From Planctomycetota bacterium (lineage in GTDB: Bacteria; Planctomycetota; Planctomycetia; Gemmatales; Gemmataceae): DNA of 35,356 bases. The stretch is from NCBI GenBank assembly GCA_016872605.1, contig VGZI01000049.1:1-35356 (forward strand). Direction: 5' to 3'. The notes under the pieces are model-generated. The model saw only the letters and a list, made by a program, of their open reading frames with translations, was not told the DNA's origin and made no database searches. Positions 7,815 through 16,802 of the stretch are shown piece after piece; the stretch's first letter is position 1, and each line of letters begins with the position of its first letter. Made by a program: the position numbers and the translations under genes.

Positions 7815-8786
7815 CTACTTTTTGTCCTTCTCCGCCGGACGAGGTTCCTTAAAGAGCGCCTCGAACATTGACCGATGCGTCGACAACAACAGCATCGTCC
7901 GCTCTCCGCCTACGATCGCTTGAAGCTGTTCCATCTGCTTGACGAACTTGAAAAACTCCGGGTCCTGGCTGTAGGCTCGATTGAGTATCTTCATCGCTTC
8001 GATATCGGCATCAGCCTCGATTCTGGCCTTGTCGCGCAGAGCCATCGCTCGCTCCAGGCGTTTGTCTTCCTCGGCTTTGTTGAGGATGTTGGCAGCCTGC
8101 AGTCTGCCGTCACTCTCATAGTCCGTGGCGGCTTTGCTCCGGTCGCTTTTGATGCGAGCGAAAATCGAATCGCGCACGCTGGCGGGGTGGTTGAATCGGC
8201 GCAGGCGAATATCCACGAGATCAATGCCGTACTTGTCGCGCAACCGGTCCTTCAGGCTGGCGATGAGATCGACGCGTAACTTCTCGACCGTGAATTCGAC
8301 GCGCGTTTGACCCGTTTGCGGATCGACGATCGTGAGACTGATGAAATCGTCCATGCGCTTTTTGCCGATGGCGGCGCCGATCTTCCCCGTAATCTCGGGA
8401 GCCAGGATGTCGCGTGCTCGGCTCGCGGTGCCGACGCTGCGGACGAACAGGTCCACACCCTTGGCATCGCTGATCTTCCAGCAGACGTAGGCTTCCAGCA
8501 GCAGAATCTTGTCGACCGTCTTACCCTTCGGGTCGTGCGTGAGCTGCTCGGTAGGCGGCAGATCGAAATGCTGCAGTCGGCGATCGAGGCGTTGCACCTG
8601 CTGGATCGGCCAGGGCCAGCCGAACTTGAGTCCGGCGCCGCTGGGATCGCCCCCATCGTGCGTCGCTGTATGCTCGCCCAAGACCGTCACGTACGCATAC
8701 TCGGCGGCGTCGACGGTGAAGAACGAAAACCGAACGTACACGATGCTCACAATCGCAACGGCGGCTAGTATGAAAACACTCTTCAT
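7815..8786 (-). CDS. SPFH/band-7 protein, HflC-like
   Basis: A 323-residue SPFH protein of HflC type. It has an N-terminal membrane helix (about 3-20) and the entry motif of the band-7 domain (DAAEYAYVTVLGEH, then AGLKFGWPWPIQQVQRLDRR). The region IDLVDIRLRRFNHPASVRDSIFARIKSDR is characteristic of HflC, and an Ala/Glu-rich coiled coil precedes the C-terminal SQDPEFFKFVK segment, also seen in HflC. ATG 8786 is chosen because GGAGG lies seven bases upstream. The longer open frame (to 8876) only translates the inverted repeat upstream. It is expected to work with the neighbouring HflK-like proteins as a membrane quality-control complex. Confidence 0.88.
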   Translation of the reverse strand: MKSVFILAAVAIVSIVYVRFSFFTVDAAEYAYVTVLGEHTATHDGGDPSGAGLKFGWPWPIQQVQRLDRRLQHFDLPPTEQLTHDPKGKTVDKILLLEAYVCWKISDAKGVDLFVRSVGTASRARDILAPEITGKIGAAIGKKRMDDFISLTIVDPQTGQTRVEFTVEKLRVDLIASLKDRLRDKYGIDLVDIRLRRFNHPASVRDSIFARIKSDRSKAATDYESDGRLQAANILNKAEEDKRLERAMALRDKARIEADADIEAMKILNRAYSQDPEFFKFVKQMEQLQAIVGGERTMLLLSTHRSMFEALFKEPRPAEKDKK

Positions 8787-8798
8787 GGCAATACCTCC

Positions 8799-8868
8799 GT
8801 GGGGCACGTTTTCAACGTGCCCGTGACCGGACCCAAGCTTCGAGTGGCACGCTGGAAACGTGCCCCAC
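8799..8868. repeat. Inverted repeat, GGGGCACGTTT family
   Basis: Arms 8799-8821 and 8846-8868 match at 21 of 23 positions. Each arm is itself a smaller hairpin (GGCACGTT...AACGTGCC). It lies between the ATPase-SPFH fusion and the HflC-like gene. A shorter copy occurs at 17943-17960. Confidence 0.85.
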
Positions 8869-8876
8869 GGCGCCAC

Positions 8877-11800
8877 CTAATGATCATCCTTCCCCGGCCG
8901 AAACGGTTGTCGAATCTCCGGGTCGGGCCGCATGATGATCGGCGGCGGGGCCCGGAATAGCTCCGGATCGAACAGCATCAGATTCCGCCGCACGTTGATC
9001 TTCTCCGCGTCAATCAAAAGCAGATCGCGGCCAACGAGCGCCTTGGCCACCGCATTCCAGTAATGGCGAAAGTCCGTCAACCCCGGTTGCAGTTTCAAGA
9101 GTGCATCGCGTTCGCGCTGCGGCGCCGCAATCGCCTCCTCGAGCGACTGCCCGGCGAACAGCGCTTTCGAGGCACGCCACGAAAAGACCAGATCGATGTC
9201 GATCGGCAACTCGGAGCGCGGCCGATACTGCGCTTCAAACCGCAGGCGGTCCCTGTCCGCCTCTTGCAGCTTCTCGGCTTTCTCCGCGCGAGCCACGGCA
9301 CGGATCCTCGCTGCTTCCGCCTCGGTTTCTTTCTGCTTGCGCTTGGCCTGCTCGTTGGCCTCGTTGATACGTTGATCACGGCGTTCCATTGCCTTGGCGA
9401 CTTCGTAGTACGCATCCACGACATCCCCCGGCGGATGCAAATCGATGATCGATATTCCGTCGAGTTCGACGCCGAGGCCGTTTGCCGCCAGTTCATTGCA
9501 GCGAGCGGCAACGCGGCGAAGGACATCGTCCTGAAATCGTGCGCGTTCCACCGTCAGAAGCTCGGCGAACTTCCGGCCCGCCACCATGGTCCGCAATTCC
9601 GATTCTGTGGCGGCGCGAATGATCTCGTCCGCATCGCTGATTTCGAATAAGTACACGCGCGCCTTCGTGACGCGAAAGCGGATCGTGACCAGGATATCGA
9701 CGAGGTTGCCGTCGCCCGTGATCATCATGGCTTCGTTGGCGACGCGGGTTTCCTTGCGATGCGCGCTGGCCCAGGTCATCGCACCGGTCTTGGTCGCTTC
9801 GGCCGCCTCACGGAAGCCGATGTTCAGCGTCCGCGCACGCTGCGACACGCGCACCGCATCGTCGATCGGCCACGGATAGCGCCAGTACCAGCCGGGCTGC
9901 AGGTCTTCGATGGGCCGACCGAATCGGCGAACAACGGCGACCTCGTCCGGCGCAACGACCGTCAACCCGCTGGCGACATATGCGACTACCAACAGTCCCG
10001 CGAGCGCGCCGGTCAGCGGTTTCCAATTGTGCTCGCACCAGTGAAGCGCCGCGCCGAAGTCCGCGTACTGCGTCAGCCACGACTCGGCGTCGTTCAGCCA
10101 TTCTTTCCAGGCCTTGAACGTCTCGCTCGTTTCGCTGCGTTCGAACCAAAGCAGCCGCATCGAATTCAGCAACACCAGCATGGAGCCGAACTGATGGTAG
10201 ATCACCGCGGCGAGCGGCGATTGCTCGTACCAGGCGTCCGGCGTGAATAGCGGCCAAAGCCAGGCGGTCAGCACGATGCCGATGGCGTTGACGATGAACG
10301 CGAAAACGATGATATTCTGGCGAATGATCTTGACGGTCTCGCGCGAGAGCCGAACGAGCAAGGGCAACGGCTTGAGCAGATCGCCCATAAGAATAATGTC
10401 GCCCGCTTCGGCCGCAATGTCCGAGCCCGTGGAACCGATGGCGATGCCGACGTCGGCGGCGGCGAGAGCGGGCGCGTCGTTGATGCCGTCGCCGACCATG
10501 GCCACCTTCGATTTCGTCTTCATGTCGGCAATGCGCTGGGCCTTCTGATCCGGTAAAAGTTCCGCATGGATCTCGCTCAGGACCAAGTCTTGCGCGACCG
10601 ATTTGGCGGCCGCATTGCGGTCTCCCGTGAGCATGACGATCGGCTCGATGCCGAGGTCGCGCAGCTCCTTGAGCACGATGGCAACGTCCGTGCGCACGCG
10701 ATCGCGCGCTCCGATGACGCCGAGCAAAATACCGTCTCGTGCAACCAACAGCGCTGTCTGCCCGGACGCGTCGAGCTTTGCAAGAGCTTCGCCAGCCGAA
10801 TCGGAGACTAGAATGCCCTGCTCTTCCATGAGCCGTGGCGTGCCGACGAGAATCTTGCCCGATGCGGTGGTTGTCACGACGCCAGCGCCGGCTTGAGCTT
10901 GAAACTCCATGACGCTATCGAGTGGAAGCTGGCGTTTGCCGGCTTCTTGAACGATGAGCCGAGCGATCGGGTGCTCGCTGCGCTGCTCGGCGCCGGCGGC
11001 GATGCGCAACAGTTCATCGGGGCTGATGTCAGCCAGGCAGACGATGTCGCCGATTTCGAGTTTCGCCTCGGTGATCGTGCCCGTCTTGTCGAACGCGAAT
11101 GCGTCGACCTCGGCCAGACGTTCGAGGGCGGCGCCGCTCTTGATCAACACGCCGGTGCCGGCCAGTCTGCCAAGCGCAGCGATGACGGCCGCCGGCGTTG
11201 CCAGGATCAAGGCGCACGGACAGGCGACCACGAGGACCGAGAGCGTCGGATACACGCTGAACGTGATCGCCGCGCGGAGCCCAAGCCGCGGCGCGTTCGC
11301 GGGCCGAAACCAACCCGCGCCGAAATGAAGCATGCAGCAAAGAAACGTGACGGCTGCGATGCCGAGCACCGCCGGTAGAAACATCCGCGCCAGCCGATCG
11401 GCCGTCCGCTCGATGTTGCTTTTGTCTTTCAGCGCCTTGGCGGTCGTCTCGATAACGCGCCCAGCCACGGTATGTTCGGCGACGCGCTTGGCGTCGATCA
11501 CCAGCGCTCCGGCAACGTTGATCGAGCCGGCCAGCACCTCGTCGCCGGGACCCTTGTCAATCGGCAAACTTTCGCCGGTGAGCGCGCTCGTGTCGACCGT
11601 CGATCGGCCTTCGAGGACGACGCCGTCGACTGGAATCTTGCCGCCCGGTTTGACGACGACGCGGTCGCCGATCACCAGGTCCTTCGTGAAGGCGCGTTCT
11701 TCCTTGCCGTCGCGCAGAACCCAGCAGCGGATTGGAAAGACCTCGACGAGTTGCCGGATGGCGGCTTTGGTGCGATCGAAAGTGAAAGCCTCGAGGCATT

Positions 11801-12224
11801 CGCCGAACATGCCGATGAAGACGACCTCGGCAGCGACCATCCACTCGGGGATGGCGATGGCGGCGAGAAAGGCGATGGCGATGGCCAGGTCGGCGCCGAT
11901 CTTGCCGTCGAACAGCCCTTGCAACGCCGTGTAGACGACGCGAGCGCCGCCCAGCACCGCCGCGAGTATCACGAAGCGAATCGTGCCGAAACGGTATGTG
12001 CCCAGATCGCGCGGCCAAGCGTCGAAGAGCGACCAGGTCATCCATTCGCCGAAGCGCGGCAACAAATCGAGCGCCATCAATACCGCCAGCAGCCCCGTCA
12101 TCAGGTAGAGCGGCAGACTGCTGTCGTCGCCAAACGCGTCGTCGCTGTGTGAGATTTCACGATGCATGAATCGACGTCGATCGAAAGTTTCCGATCCGTC
12201 GGCTGGGGGTTGGGATAAACCCAT
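8877..12224 (-). CDS. P1B-type metal ATPase fused to an HflK-like SPFH domain
   Basis: A 1115-residue fusion. Residues 1-700 are a complete heavy-metal P-type ATPase: membrane helices near 38-54, 80-98 and 112-142, TGES (216-219), a CPC metal-binding motif in the membrane (335-337), phosphorylation site D379 in DKTGT, the P1B-specific His-Pro pair (418-419), GDGIND (578-583), and last helices near 636-690. No N-terminal metal-binding domain is visible. The last helix reads HQFGSMLVLLNSMRLL, so the metal (Cu, Zn or Co class) is unclear. After a linker, residues 738-754 form a ninth helix, followed by an HflK-like SPFH domain (about 755-1000) and coiled coil. The predicted topology puts the SPFH domain outside, as in HflK. 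The start is uncertain (ATG 12224, or Met20 at 12167). Confidence 0.9.
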   Translation of the reverse strand: MGLSQPPADGSETFDRRRFMHREISHSDDAFGDDSSLPLYLMTGLLAVLMALDLLPRFGEWMTWSLFDAWPRDLGTYRFGTIRFVILAAVLGGARVVYTALQGLFDGKIGADLAIAIAFLAAIAIPEWMVAAEVVFIGMFGECLEAFTFDRTKAAIRQLVEVFPIRCWVLRDGKEERAFTKDLVIGDRVVVKPGGKIPVDGVVLEGRSTVDTSALTGESLPIDKGPGDEVLAGSINVAGALVIDAKRVAEHTVAGRVIETTAKALKDKSNIERTADRLARMFLPAVLGIAAVTFLCCMLHFGAGWFRPANAPRLGLRAAITFSVYPTLSVLVVACPCALILATPAAVIAALGRLAGTGVLIKSGAALERLAEVDAFAFDKTGTITEAKLEIGDIVCLADISPDELLRIAAGAEQRSEHPIARLIVQEAGKRQLPLDSVMEFQAQAGAGVVTTTASGKILVGTPRLMEEQGILVSDSAGEALAKLDASGQTALLVARDGILLGVIGARDRVRTDVAIVLKELRDLGIEPIVMLTGDRNAAAKSVAQDLVLSEIHAELLPDQKAQRIADMKTKSKVAMVGDGINDAPALAAADVGIAIGSTGSDIAAEAGDIILMGDLLKPLPLLVRLSRETVKIIRQNIIVFAFIVNAIGIVLTAWLWPLFTPDAWYEQSPLAAVIYHQFGSMLVLLNSMRLLWFERSETSETFKAWKEWLNDAESWLTQYADFGAALHWCEHNWKPLTGALAGLLVVAYVASGLTVVAPDEVAVVRRFGRPIEDLQPGWYWRYPWPIDDAVRVSQRARTLNIGFREAAEATKTGAMTWASAHRKETRVANEAMMITGDGNLVDILVTIRFRVTKARVYLFEISDADEIIRAATESELRTMVAGRKFAELLTVERARFQDDVLRRVAARCNELAANGLGVELDGISIIDLHPPGDVVDAYYEVAKAMERRDQRINEANEQAKRKQKETEAEAARIRAVARAEKAEKLQEADRDRLRFEAQYRPRSELPIDIDLVFSWRASKALFAGQSLEEAIAAPQRERDALLKLQPGLTDFRHYWNAVAKALVGRDLLLIDAEKINVRRNLMLFDPELFRAPPPIIMRPDPEIRQPFRPGKDDH

Positions 12225-12282
12225 CGTACAGGGTTAGCGGCTCGCGTCAAGCATACGACGCTCTTGCGTTAAAGAGCTTCCG

Positions 12283-12300
12283 AAAAAGGCAGAATCTGCC
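12283..12300 (-). terminator. Possible weak intrinsic terminator
   Basis: On the minus strand GGCAGATTCTGCC is followed by five T bases. The stem is short (four to six pairs). It lies just after the end of the secreted-protein gene and upstream of the ATPase-SPFH gene, and could separate the two transcription units. Confidence 0.3.
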
Positions 12301-12361
12301 CGGCGGCATACGATCATGGTTCATTTCGGCGCTGGGGGCTTCGGAATGGCATCCCATTTCA

Positions 12362-12892
12362 TCAGAATCTTCTCGGTATCTGGGCCATTTTTTCCAGCCA
12401 CGCGCTCATCTCTTTACCGATTTTCTTGCCATAGACGCGATGCGAATAAATCACGGCCGAGCCAATGCCGTCGTGCATTCGAAATCTGGCGAATGCAACT
12501 TCGATGAACTCAGGACGAGGGAAGAGCACGACAATGAGATGCTCCGCTGCTTTATCCTTGGTCTTTGGCACGGAGTCAGTTCGAATTACCAACCCCTTGG
12601 CGACCTTGTAGTTCTCAAGCACCGCGTTGGCCACGGCAGCAAGTGCGTCACCGTCTTTGGTCTTGCGGTAGTAGTGAATTGTCACCATATCTTTCCAGGC
12701 CTTGAGATCCTCTTGCCCCGCTGGCGTGTATTCGTGCTGATCGTCCTTCGTGAATCGATGGAAGTACTTGACATCCGCAAATGAAAAAGCCGCTTCCTTG
12801 TTTTTTTTGCCGGAATCTGGTGAGTTCGCAGCGTCTCCGACATTGTGACAAATCGGCGTTGTGAGAAAGAACAGCAAGATAATCGAACGCAT
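12362..12892 (-). CDS. Small secreted protein of unknown function
   Basis: A 176-residue protein with a typical signal peptide (MRSIILLFFLTTPICHNVGDAAN). The mature part has no family I recognise. It is mixed alpha/beta in character and rich in charged residues, with aromatic-rich stretches such as KYFHRF and VTIHYYRK. ATG 12892 is chosen because GGAG lies about eight bases upstream and the signal peptide begins there; the longer frame to 13027 adds an Arg-rich, non-protein-like tail. It is divergent from the acyltransferase gene and upstream of the ATPase-SPFH gene on the same strand, about 140 bases apart. A link to that operon is possible but unproven. Confidence 0.65.
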   Translation of the reverse strand: MRSIILLFFLTTPICHNVGDAANSPDSGKKNKEAAFSFADVKYFHRFTKDDQHEYTPAGQEDLKAWKDMVTIHYYRKTKDGDALAAVANAVLENYKVAKGLVIRTDSVPKTKDKAAEHLIVVLFPRPEFIEVAFARFRMHDGIGSAVIYSHRVYGKKIGKEMSAWLEKMAQIPRRF

Positions 12893-13110
12893 GAAACGAT
12901 CTCCAATCAAACTCATAAGACCAGCGTGGTGCTGGCGTGATATGCACTTCTCTTCACAAATCGCTCCGTACTTGTGGAAATTATACCGAAGATCTCGGGA
13001 CCGTTTGCGAAACCGACACCGAAGCAAGACGAGCGGCGAAACAGCCTTGACATCCTTCCCAACTTTTCGCGAAGATATCTGCCAATCGTCGTTGCCGAAG
13101 GAGTGGCGTC

Positions 13111-14049
13111 ATGGAAGAAACGAAGGAACGATCGGCGGTTGTGGATTATCTCGTCTATCTCGCGGTGCGCGTCGTCGTTTGCTTCTTGCAGGCGCTGTCG
13201 TTCGAGACCGCGATGCAGCTTGCGAGTTTCTTGGCGTGGGTCGTCTACAAGGTCGACAAGCGCCATCGCGAAGTGGCGACGGAGAACCTGCAAAAAGCGT
13301 TCGCGGGAAAGCTGAGCGACGCCGAGATCGACGCGCTCGTGTTCGCCGTTTATGAGCATTTCTGCGCCGTGCTGATCGAGATCGTCCACATCCCGCGCAA
13401 GCTGCATCTCCAGAACTACAAGAAGTTCGCTCGCCTTCACGATCCGGCCCGCATGATGGAGGCACTGCTGTCGGGCCGACCGGTGCTCTTCGTCACGGGA
13501 CACTTCGGCAACTGGGAGATGGCGGGCTATGCCCTGGGCCTGCTGGGCTTCCATTCGCACGCCATCGCCCGTCCGCTCGACAATCCGCACCTCGATGAGT
13601 ACCTGCGATCGTTCCGCGAACGGACGGGGCAGAAGCTGCTGGCCAAGCATGGCGACTTCGAGAACATCGAGAAGATTCTGAGCGAAGGCGGCGTGATTGC
13701 GACTCTGGCCGATCAGGATGCCGGGCAGCGCGGGCTGTTTGTCGACTTCTTCGGTCGGCCCGCATCGACGCACAAGGCGGTAGCTCTGCTGGCGCTCGAA
13801 CACAACGTGCCCATGGTCGTTTTCAGCGCTCCGAAAGTCGCTGGGACCTATCGGCTCTGGGCGATCGACGTCATCTATCCGGAGGACTATGCCGACTCGC
13901 CCGATCCGGTGCGCGAGATCACGCAGCGATTCACGACCGGGCTGGAAGCAATGGTCCGTCAGGCGCCGGAGCAATACTTCTGGCTGCACCGCCGCTGGAA
14001 GCACGCCCCGCCCGAACGCCGCAAGAAGGCGAAGCCCGTGGCGGCATAA
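13111..14049 (+). CDS. Lysophospholipid/lipid A acyltransferase, LpxL/HtrB family
   Basis: A 312-residue membrane-associated acyltransferase. An N-terminal hydrophobic segment (about 10-30) precedes the catalytic HFGNWE motif (H131 to E136, the HxxxxE pattern of the family). The C-terminal QYFWLHRRWK segment is diagnostic of the LpxL/LpxM group, which adds secondary acyl chains to lipid A. The closest E. coli relatives have about 306-323 residues, so length fits. AAGGAG upstream supports ATG 13111. In a planctomycete this supports a diderm envelope with lipid A or a related acylated lipid, but the acceptor is not known from sequence. It is first in a same-strand run with the DUF420-like gene and scpB. 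Confidence 0.85.
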   Translation: MEETKERSAVVDYLVYLAVRVVVCFLQALSFETAMQLASFLAWVVYKVDKRHREVATENLQKAFAGKLSDAEIDALVFAVYEHFCAVLIEIVHIPRKLHLQNYKKFARLHDPARMMEALLSGRPVLFVTGHFGNWEMAGYALGLLGFHSHAIARPLDNPHLDEYLRSFRERTGQKLLAKHGDFENIEKILSEGGVIATLADQDAGQRGLFVDFFGRPASTHKAVALLALEHNVPMVVFSAPKVAGTYRLWAIDVIYPEDYADSPDPVREITQRFTTGLEAMVRQAPEQYFWLHRRWKHAPPERRKKAKPVAA

Positions 14050-14075
14050 TCGACGCCAATCGCTATGATGAGCGT

Positions 14076-14477
14076 ATGCAACCGGGTGTCGTCATCCTGA
14101 TCCTCAAGGTGGCCGTCATTGCCGTCACCGTCCTCTGGATCGGCTCTCTCATCGCGTTGGCGAGCGGCAACACGAAACTGCATGGCCGCATCAATATCGC
14201 TTTCTTCAGTCTCACTCTCGCGGCCTTGCTCGGCTTGGAAGTTCTGGTGCGGCTGATCAGTCCGGGGCTGTTTGACAACTATCAGCATCATGCCGAGAAC
14301 GCAATGCTGCTCCACCTGATCTTCTCCGTGCCGTCCGCCGTGCTGCTGTTCGTTATGCTGTTCACGGGCCTGAAACAGCAACGCCAACTGCACATCGCCG
14401 GCGGCATTCTGTTCAGCGTTCTTTGGACCGGAACGTTCATCACGGGAATCTTTTTCTTGCGCCATGAGTTGCCATAA
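14076..14477 (+). CDS. Membrane protein, DUF420-like
   Basis: A 133-residue integral membrane protein with about four hydrophobic helices (5-28, 40-63, 80-98, 108-128). Conserved-looking histidines lie at the helix edges (TKLHGRIN, NYQHHAEN, LLLHLIF-like and QLHIAGG). This pattern resembles DUF420/YozB proteins, which are found near cytochrome oxidase and copper-handling genes. No such genes are adjacent here. The gene starts 26 bases after the acyltransferase stop, and its end is 14 bases before the likely scpB start. The family assignment is moderate; the function is unknown. Confidence 0.6.
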   Translation: MQPGVVILILKVAVIAVTVLWIGSLIALASGNTKLHGRINIAFFSLTLAALLGLEVLVRLISPGLFDNYQHHAENAMLLHLIFSVPSAVLLFVMLFTGLKQQRQLHIAGGILFSVLWTGTFITGIFFLRHELP

Positions 14478-14490
14478 CAAGGATGACGCG

Positions 14491-15120
14491 ATGGCGGACG
14501 GACAACCGACAACCCCGGAAGACCTGAGCCGAGCGTATGCGGCGATGCTGCCGGACACACCGGCGATAGCGCCCGAGGCGAGCGAACCGGAAGATGCGAC
14601 GCCGCCGCCGGCCTTGCGCATCATTGAAGCACTGTTGTTCGTGGGCGGCGCGCCGTTGACCGCCAAGCGTGCGCGAGAAATCTTGCGCGGGCTCACTGAA
14701 GAGCAATTCAACGACGCCATAACGCAACTCAACTCCGACTATCGCCGGCAGGCTCGCCCGTACACGATTCAGCCGCAAGGCGCCGGCTGGGTGTTGACGC
14801 TTCGGCCTCGTTTCCGCCACGTCGTTGACAAATTGTACGGCGGTGTGCGCGAGGCGCGCCTATCGACGGCCGCCATCGACGTGCTGGCCCTAGTGGCCTA
14901 TCGCCAGCCCGTGACCAAGCCCGACATCGACAACATGCGCGGCGCCGAATCGGGAGCCCTATTGCGCCAACTCGTCCGCCGCGGTCTCATTCAGGTCATC
15001 CCGATCCCCGGCGGCAAGGCGAAAGAAGTGATGTACACGACGACGCCGAAGTTTCTGGACATGTTCAACCTGCGCGGGCTCGAAGATTTGCCGAAAACGC
15101 ACGATTTGCAGCAGATGTGA
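14491..15120 (+). CDS. scpB: Segregation and condensation protein B
   Basis: A 209-residue ScpB, the kleisin-associated subunit of the SMC-ScpAB condensin complex that organises and segregates chromosomes. The two winged-helix domains are visible: ALRIIEALLFVGGAPLTAKRA begins the first, and STAAIDVLALVAYRQPVTKPDID with the following RGAESG starts the second, the most conserved part of the family. The N-terminal 45 residues are a Pro/Glu-rich extension. ATG 14491 is preferred because AAGGA lies seven bases upstream. The earlier ATG 14464 would overlap the preceding gene. scpA is not in the window. Confidence 0.9.
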   Translation: MADGQPTTPEDLSRAYAAMLPDTPAIAPEASEPEDATPPPALRIIEALLFVGGAPLTAKRAREILRGLTEEQFNDAITQLNSDYRRQARPYTIQPQGAGWVLTLRPRFRHVVDKLYGGVREARLSTAAIDVLALVAYRQPVTKPDIDNMRGAESGALLRQLVRRGLIQVIPIPGGKAKEVMYTTTPKFLDMFNLRGLEDLPKTHDLQQM

Positions 15121-15137
15121 TTCGTTTGCCCGCGAGC

Positions 15138-15185
15138 GTTTACGTTTAGCGCTCGCATGGCGCGACCCGATCGCTAAACGTAAAC
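15138..15185. repeat. Inverted repeat, CGTTTAGCGC family
   Basis: Perfect 14-base arms (15138-15151 GTTTACGTTTAGCG and 15172-15185 CGCTAAACGTAAAC) lie between the convergent scpB and proS ends. It is the fullest of three copies in the window and may act as a bidirectional 3'-end structure. Confidence 0.85.
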
Positions 15186-15192
15186 CAGCGTA

Positions 15193-16704
15193 TCAATACG
15201 CCTTCGCGAAAACGACCCGGCCTTCCGACGGCTTGCCGGTGACGATGCACTTGCCCGCTTCCTTCGCGCGGCTGAACGGAATGCAACGAATGGTCGCCTT
15301 CGTCTCGGCCGAGATGCGTTCCTCGGTCTCTTTCGTGCCATCCCAGTGGGCCCATAAGAAACCGCCGGGCTCTTCGATCTTCTGCTTGAATTCGTCATAC
15401 GAGTTCACTTCCATGCTGTTGGCGTCGCGATACTTCTTGGCCCGCTCAAACAGGTTCTTCTGAATTTCCTTCAGGAGCGCTACGATCTTCGTCGGCGTCT
15501 CGCCTAGCGGCACGCCGACCGTCTTGCCTTCCTTGCCCGGGAAATCGCGCCTCGCCAGAACGCAAGTGCCCTGTGCTAAATCGCGTGGCCCAAGCTCAAT
15601 GCGGATCGGCACGCCTTTTACTTCCCAGTCGATGAAGCGAGCGCCCGGCGATTGGCCGAATCGCTTGTCGATCTCCACGGCGAGCGGCTCGTAGCCGAAG
15701 AACTCGTCACGCGGAATCTTGACGATGGCGTCCTTGAGCGTTTCGGCGGCTTTGACCGAATTGGCTTTCTCATCGTCGGACTTACCCAGCGGTACGATGA
15801 CGACATGAATCGGCGACAATCGCGGCGGCACAACGAGGCCGCCGTCGTCCGAATGCGTCATGATCAGCCCGCCGATGAGCCGAGTCGACACGCCCCAACT
15901 CGTCGCCCAGGCGTATTCGAGTTGTCCGGCTTGCGACTGGAACTTCACGTCGAATGCCTTGGCAAAGTTTTGGCCGAGGAAATGACTGGTGCCGGCTTGC
16001 AGCGCCTTCTTGTCCTGCATCATTGCCTCGATGCACAACGTATAGACCGCGCCCGGGAATTTTTGGCCATCGCTCTTCGGTCCGGTCAGCACCGGCATCG
16101 CCATCCAGTCCTCGGCAAAGCTGCGATACACTTCCAGGATGCGATGGGCTTCCTCTTCAGCTTCCTTCTGCGTAGCGTGGGCGGTGTGCCCTTCTTGCCA
16201 CAGAAACTCCGCCGTGCGCAGGAATAACCGCGTGCGCATCTCCCAGCGAACCACGTTGGCCCACTGATTGATCAGCAGGGGCAGATCGCGATAGCTTTGG
16301 ATCCACGTCTTGTACGTGTTCCAGATGATCGTTTCCGATGTCGGCCGAATGATCAGCGGCTCCTCGAGCTTCGATTCCGGATCGACGATGAGCCCTTCGC
16401 CCGGTGACGCTTTGAGGCGATGGTGCGTCACGACGGCGCATTCCTTGGCAAACCCGGCCGCCATCTTCTCTTCGCGTTCGAGGAACGATTTCGGAATAAA
16501 GAGCGGAAAATAGGCGTTGACATGCCCCGTCGCCTTGAACATGCGGTCAAGCGCTCGCTGCATGTTCTCCCACAGAGCATAGCCGTGCGGCTTGATGACC
16601 ATGCAGCCTCGCACGTCGGAGTTTTCCGCCATGCCGGCGTGCTTGACGATGTCGAGATACCACTGCGAGTAATCGGTCGCCCGTTTGGTGATGGCGTCGG
16701 CCAT
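15193..16704 (-). CDS. proS: Proline--tRNA ligase, archaeal/eukaryal type
   Basis: A class II aminoacyl-tRNA synthetase charging tRNA-Pro, about 503 residues. It starts [16 protein letters not shown], typical of the short type-3 ProRS. It has motif 2 sequence ([15 protein letters not shown], then [25 protein letters not shown]), the proline-pocket [14 protein letters not shown], and motif 3 ([17 protein letters not shown]). The anticodon-binding domain (HVVIVPLGK onward) and the C-terminal zinc-binding-like extension ending in a Tyr follow. The bacterial INS editing domain is absent. Start 16704 agrees with family N-termini; frames reaching 16764 translate an inverted repeat. The rraA-like gene is upstream on the same strand. 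Confidence 0.93.
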   Translation of the reverse strand: MADAITKRATDYSQWYLDIVKHAGMAENSDVRGCMVIKPHGYALWENMQRALDRMFKATGHVNAYFPLFIPKSFLEREEKMAAGFAKECAVVTHHRLKASPGEGLIVDPESKLEEPLIIRPTSETIIWNTYKTWIQSYRDLPLLINQWANVVRWEMRTRLFLRTAEFLWQEGHTAHATQKEAEEEAHRILEVYRSFAEDWMAMPVLTGPKSDGQKFPGAVYTLCIEAMMQDKKALQAGTSHFLGQNFAKAFDVKFQSQAGQLEYAWATSWGVSTRLIGGLIMTHSDDGGLVVPPRLSPIHVVIVPLGKSDDEKANSVKAAETLKDAIVKIPRDEFFGYEPLAVEIDKRFGQSPGARFIDWEVKGVPIRIELGPRDLAQGTCVLARRDFPGKEGKTVGVPLGETPTKIVALLKEIQKNLFERAKKYRDANSMEVNSYDEFKQKIEEPGGFLWAHWDGTKETEERISAETKATIRCIPFSRAKEAGKCIVTGKPSEGRVVFAKAY

Positions 16705-16723
16705 TGAAGGATCCATTTGAAAG

Positions 16724-16796
16724 CCAGGGGTGAGGTACTCCGAACCCCTGGGATCGCGTGACACTATCCCAGGGGTTCGGAGTACCTCACCCCTGG
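16724..16796. repeat. Perfect inverted repeat with 30-bp arms
   Basis: Arms 16724-16753 and 16767-16796 are perfectly complementary over 30 bases around a 13-base loop. Each arm is also an internal hairpin (CCAGGGGT...ACCCCTGG). The repeat lies between the RraA-like gene and proS and just upstream of the proS start. Confidence 0.9.
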
Positions 16797-16802
16797 GGTA
16801 CT

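Noticed and set aside
8787-8876. Longer N-terminus for the HflC-like protein
   Set aside because: It translates the inverted repeat at 8799-8868, whereas ATG 8786 has GGAGG seven bases upstream and is followed at once by the membrane helix.
16705-16764. Longer N-terminus for ProRS
   Set aside because: The extra residues translate the 30-base inverted repeat; family members begin at the MADAITKR-like position.
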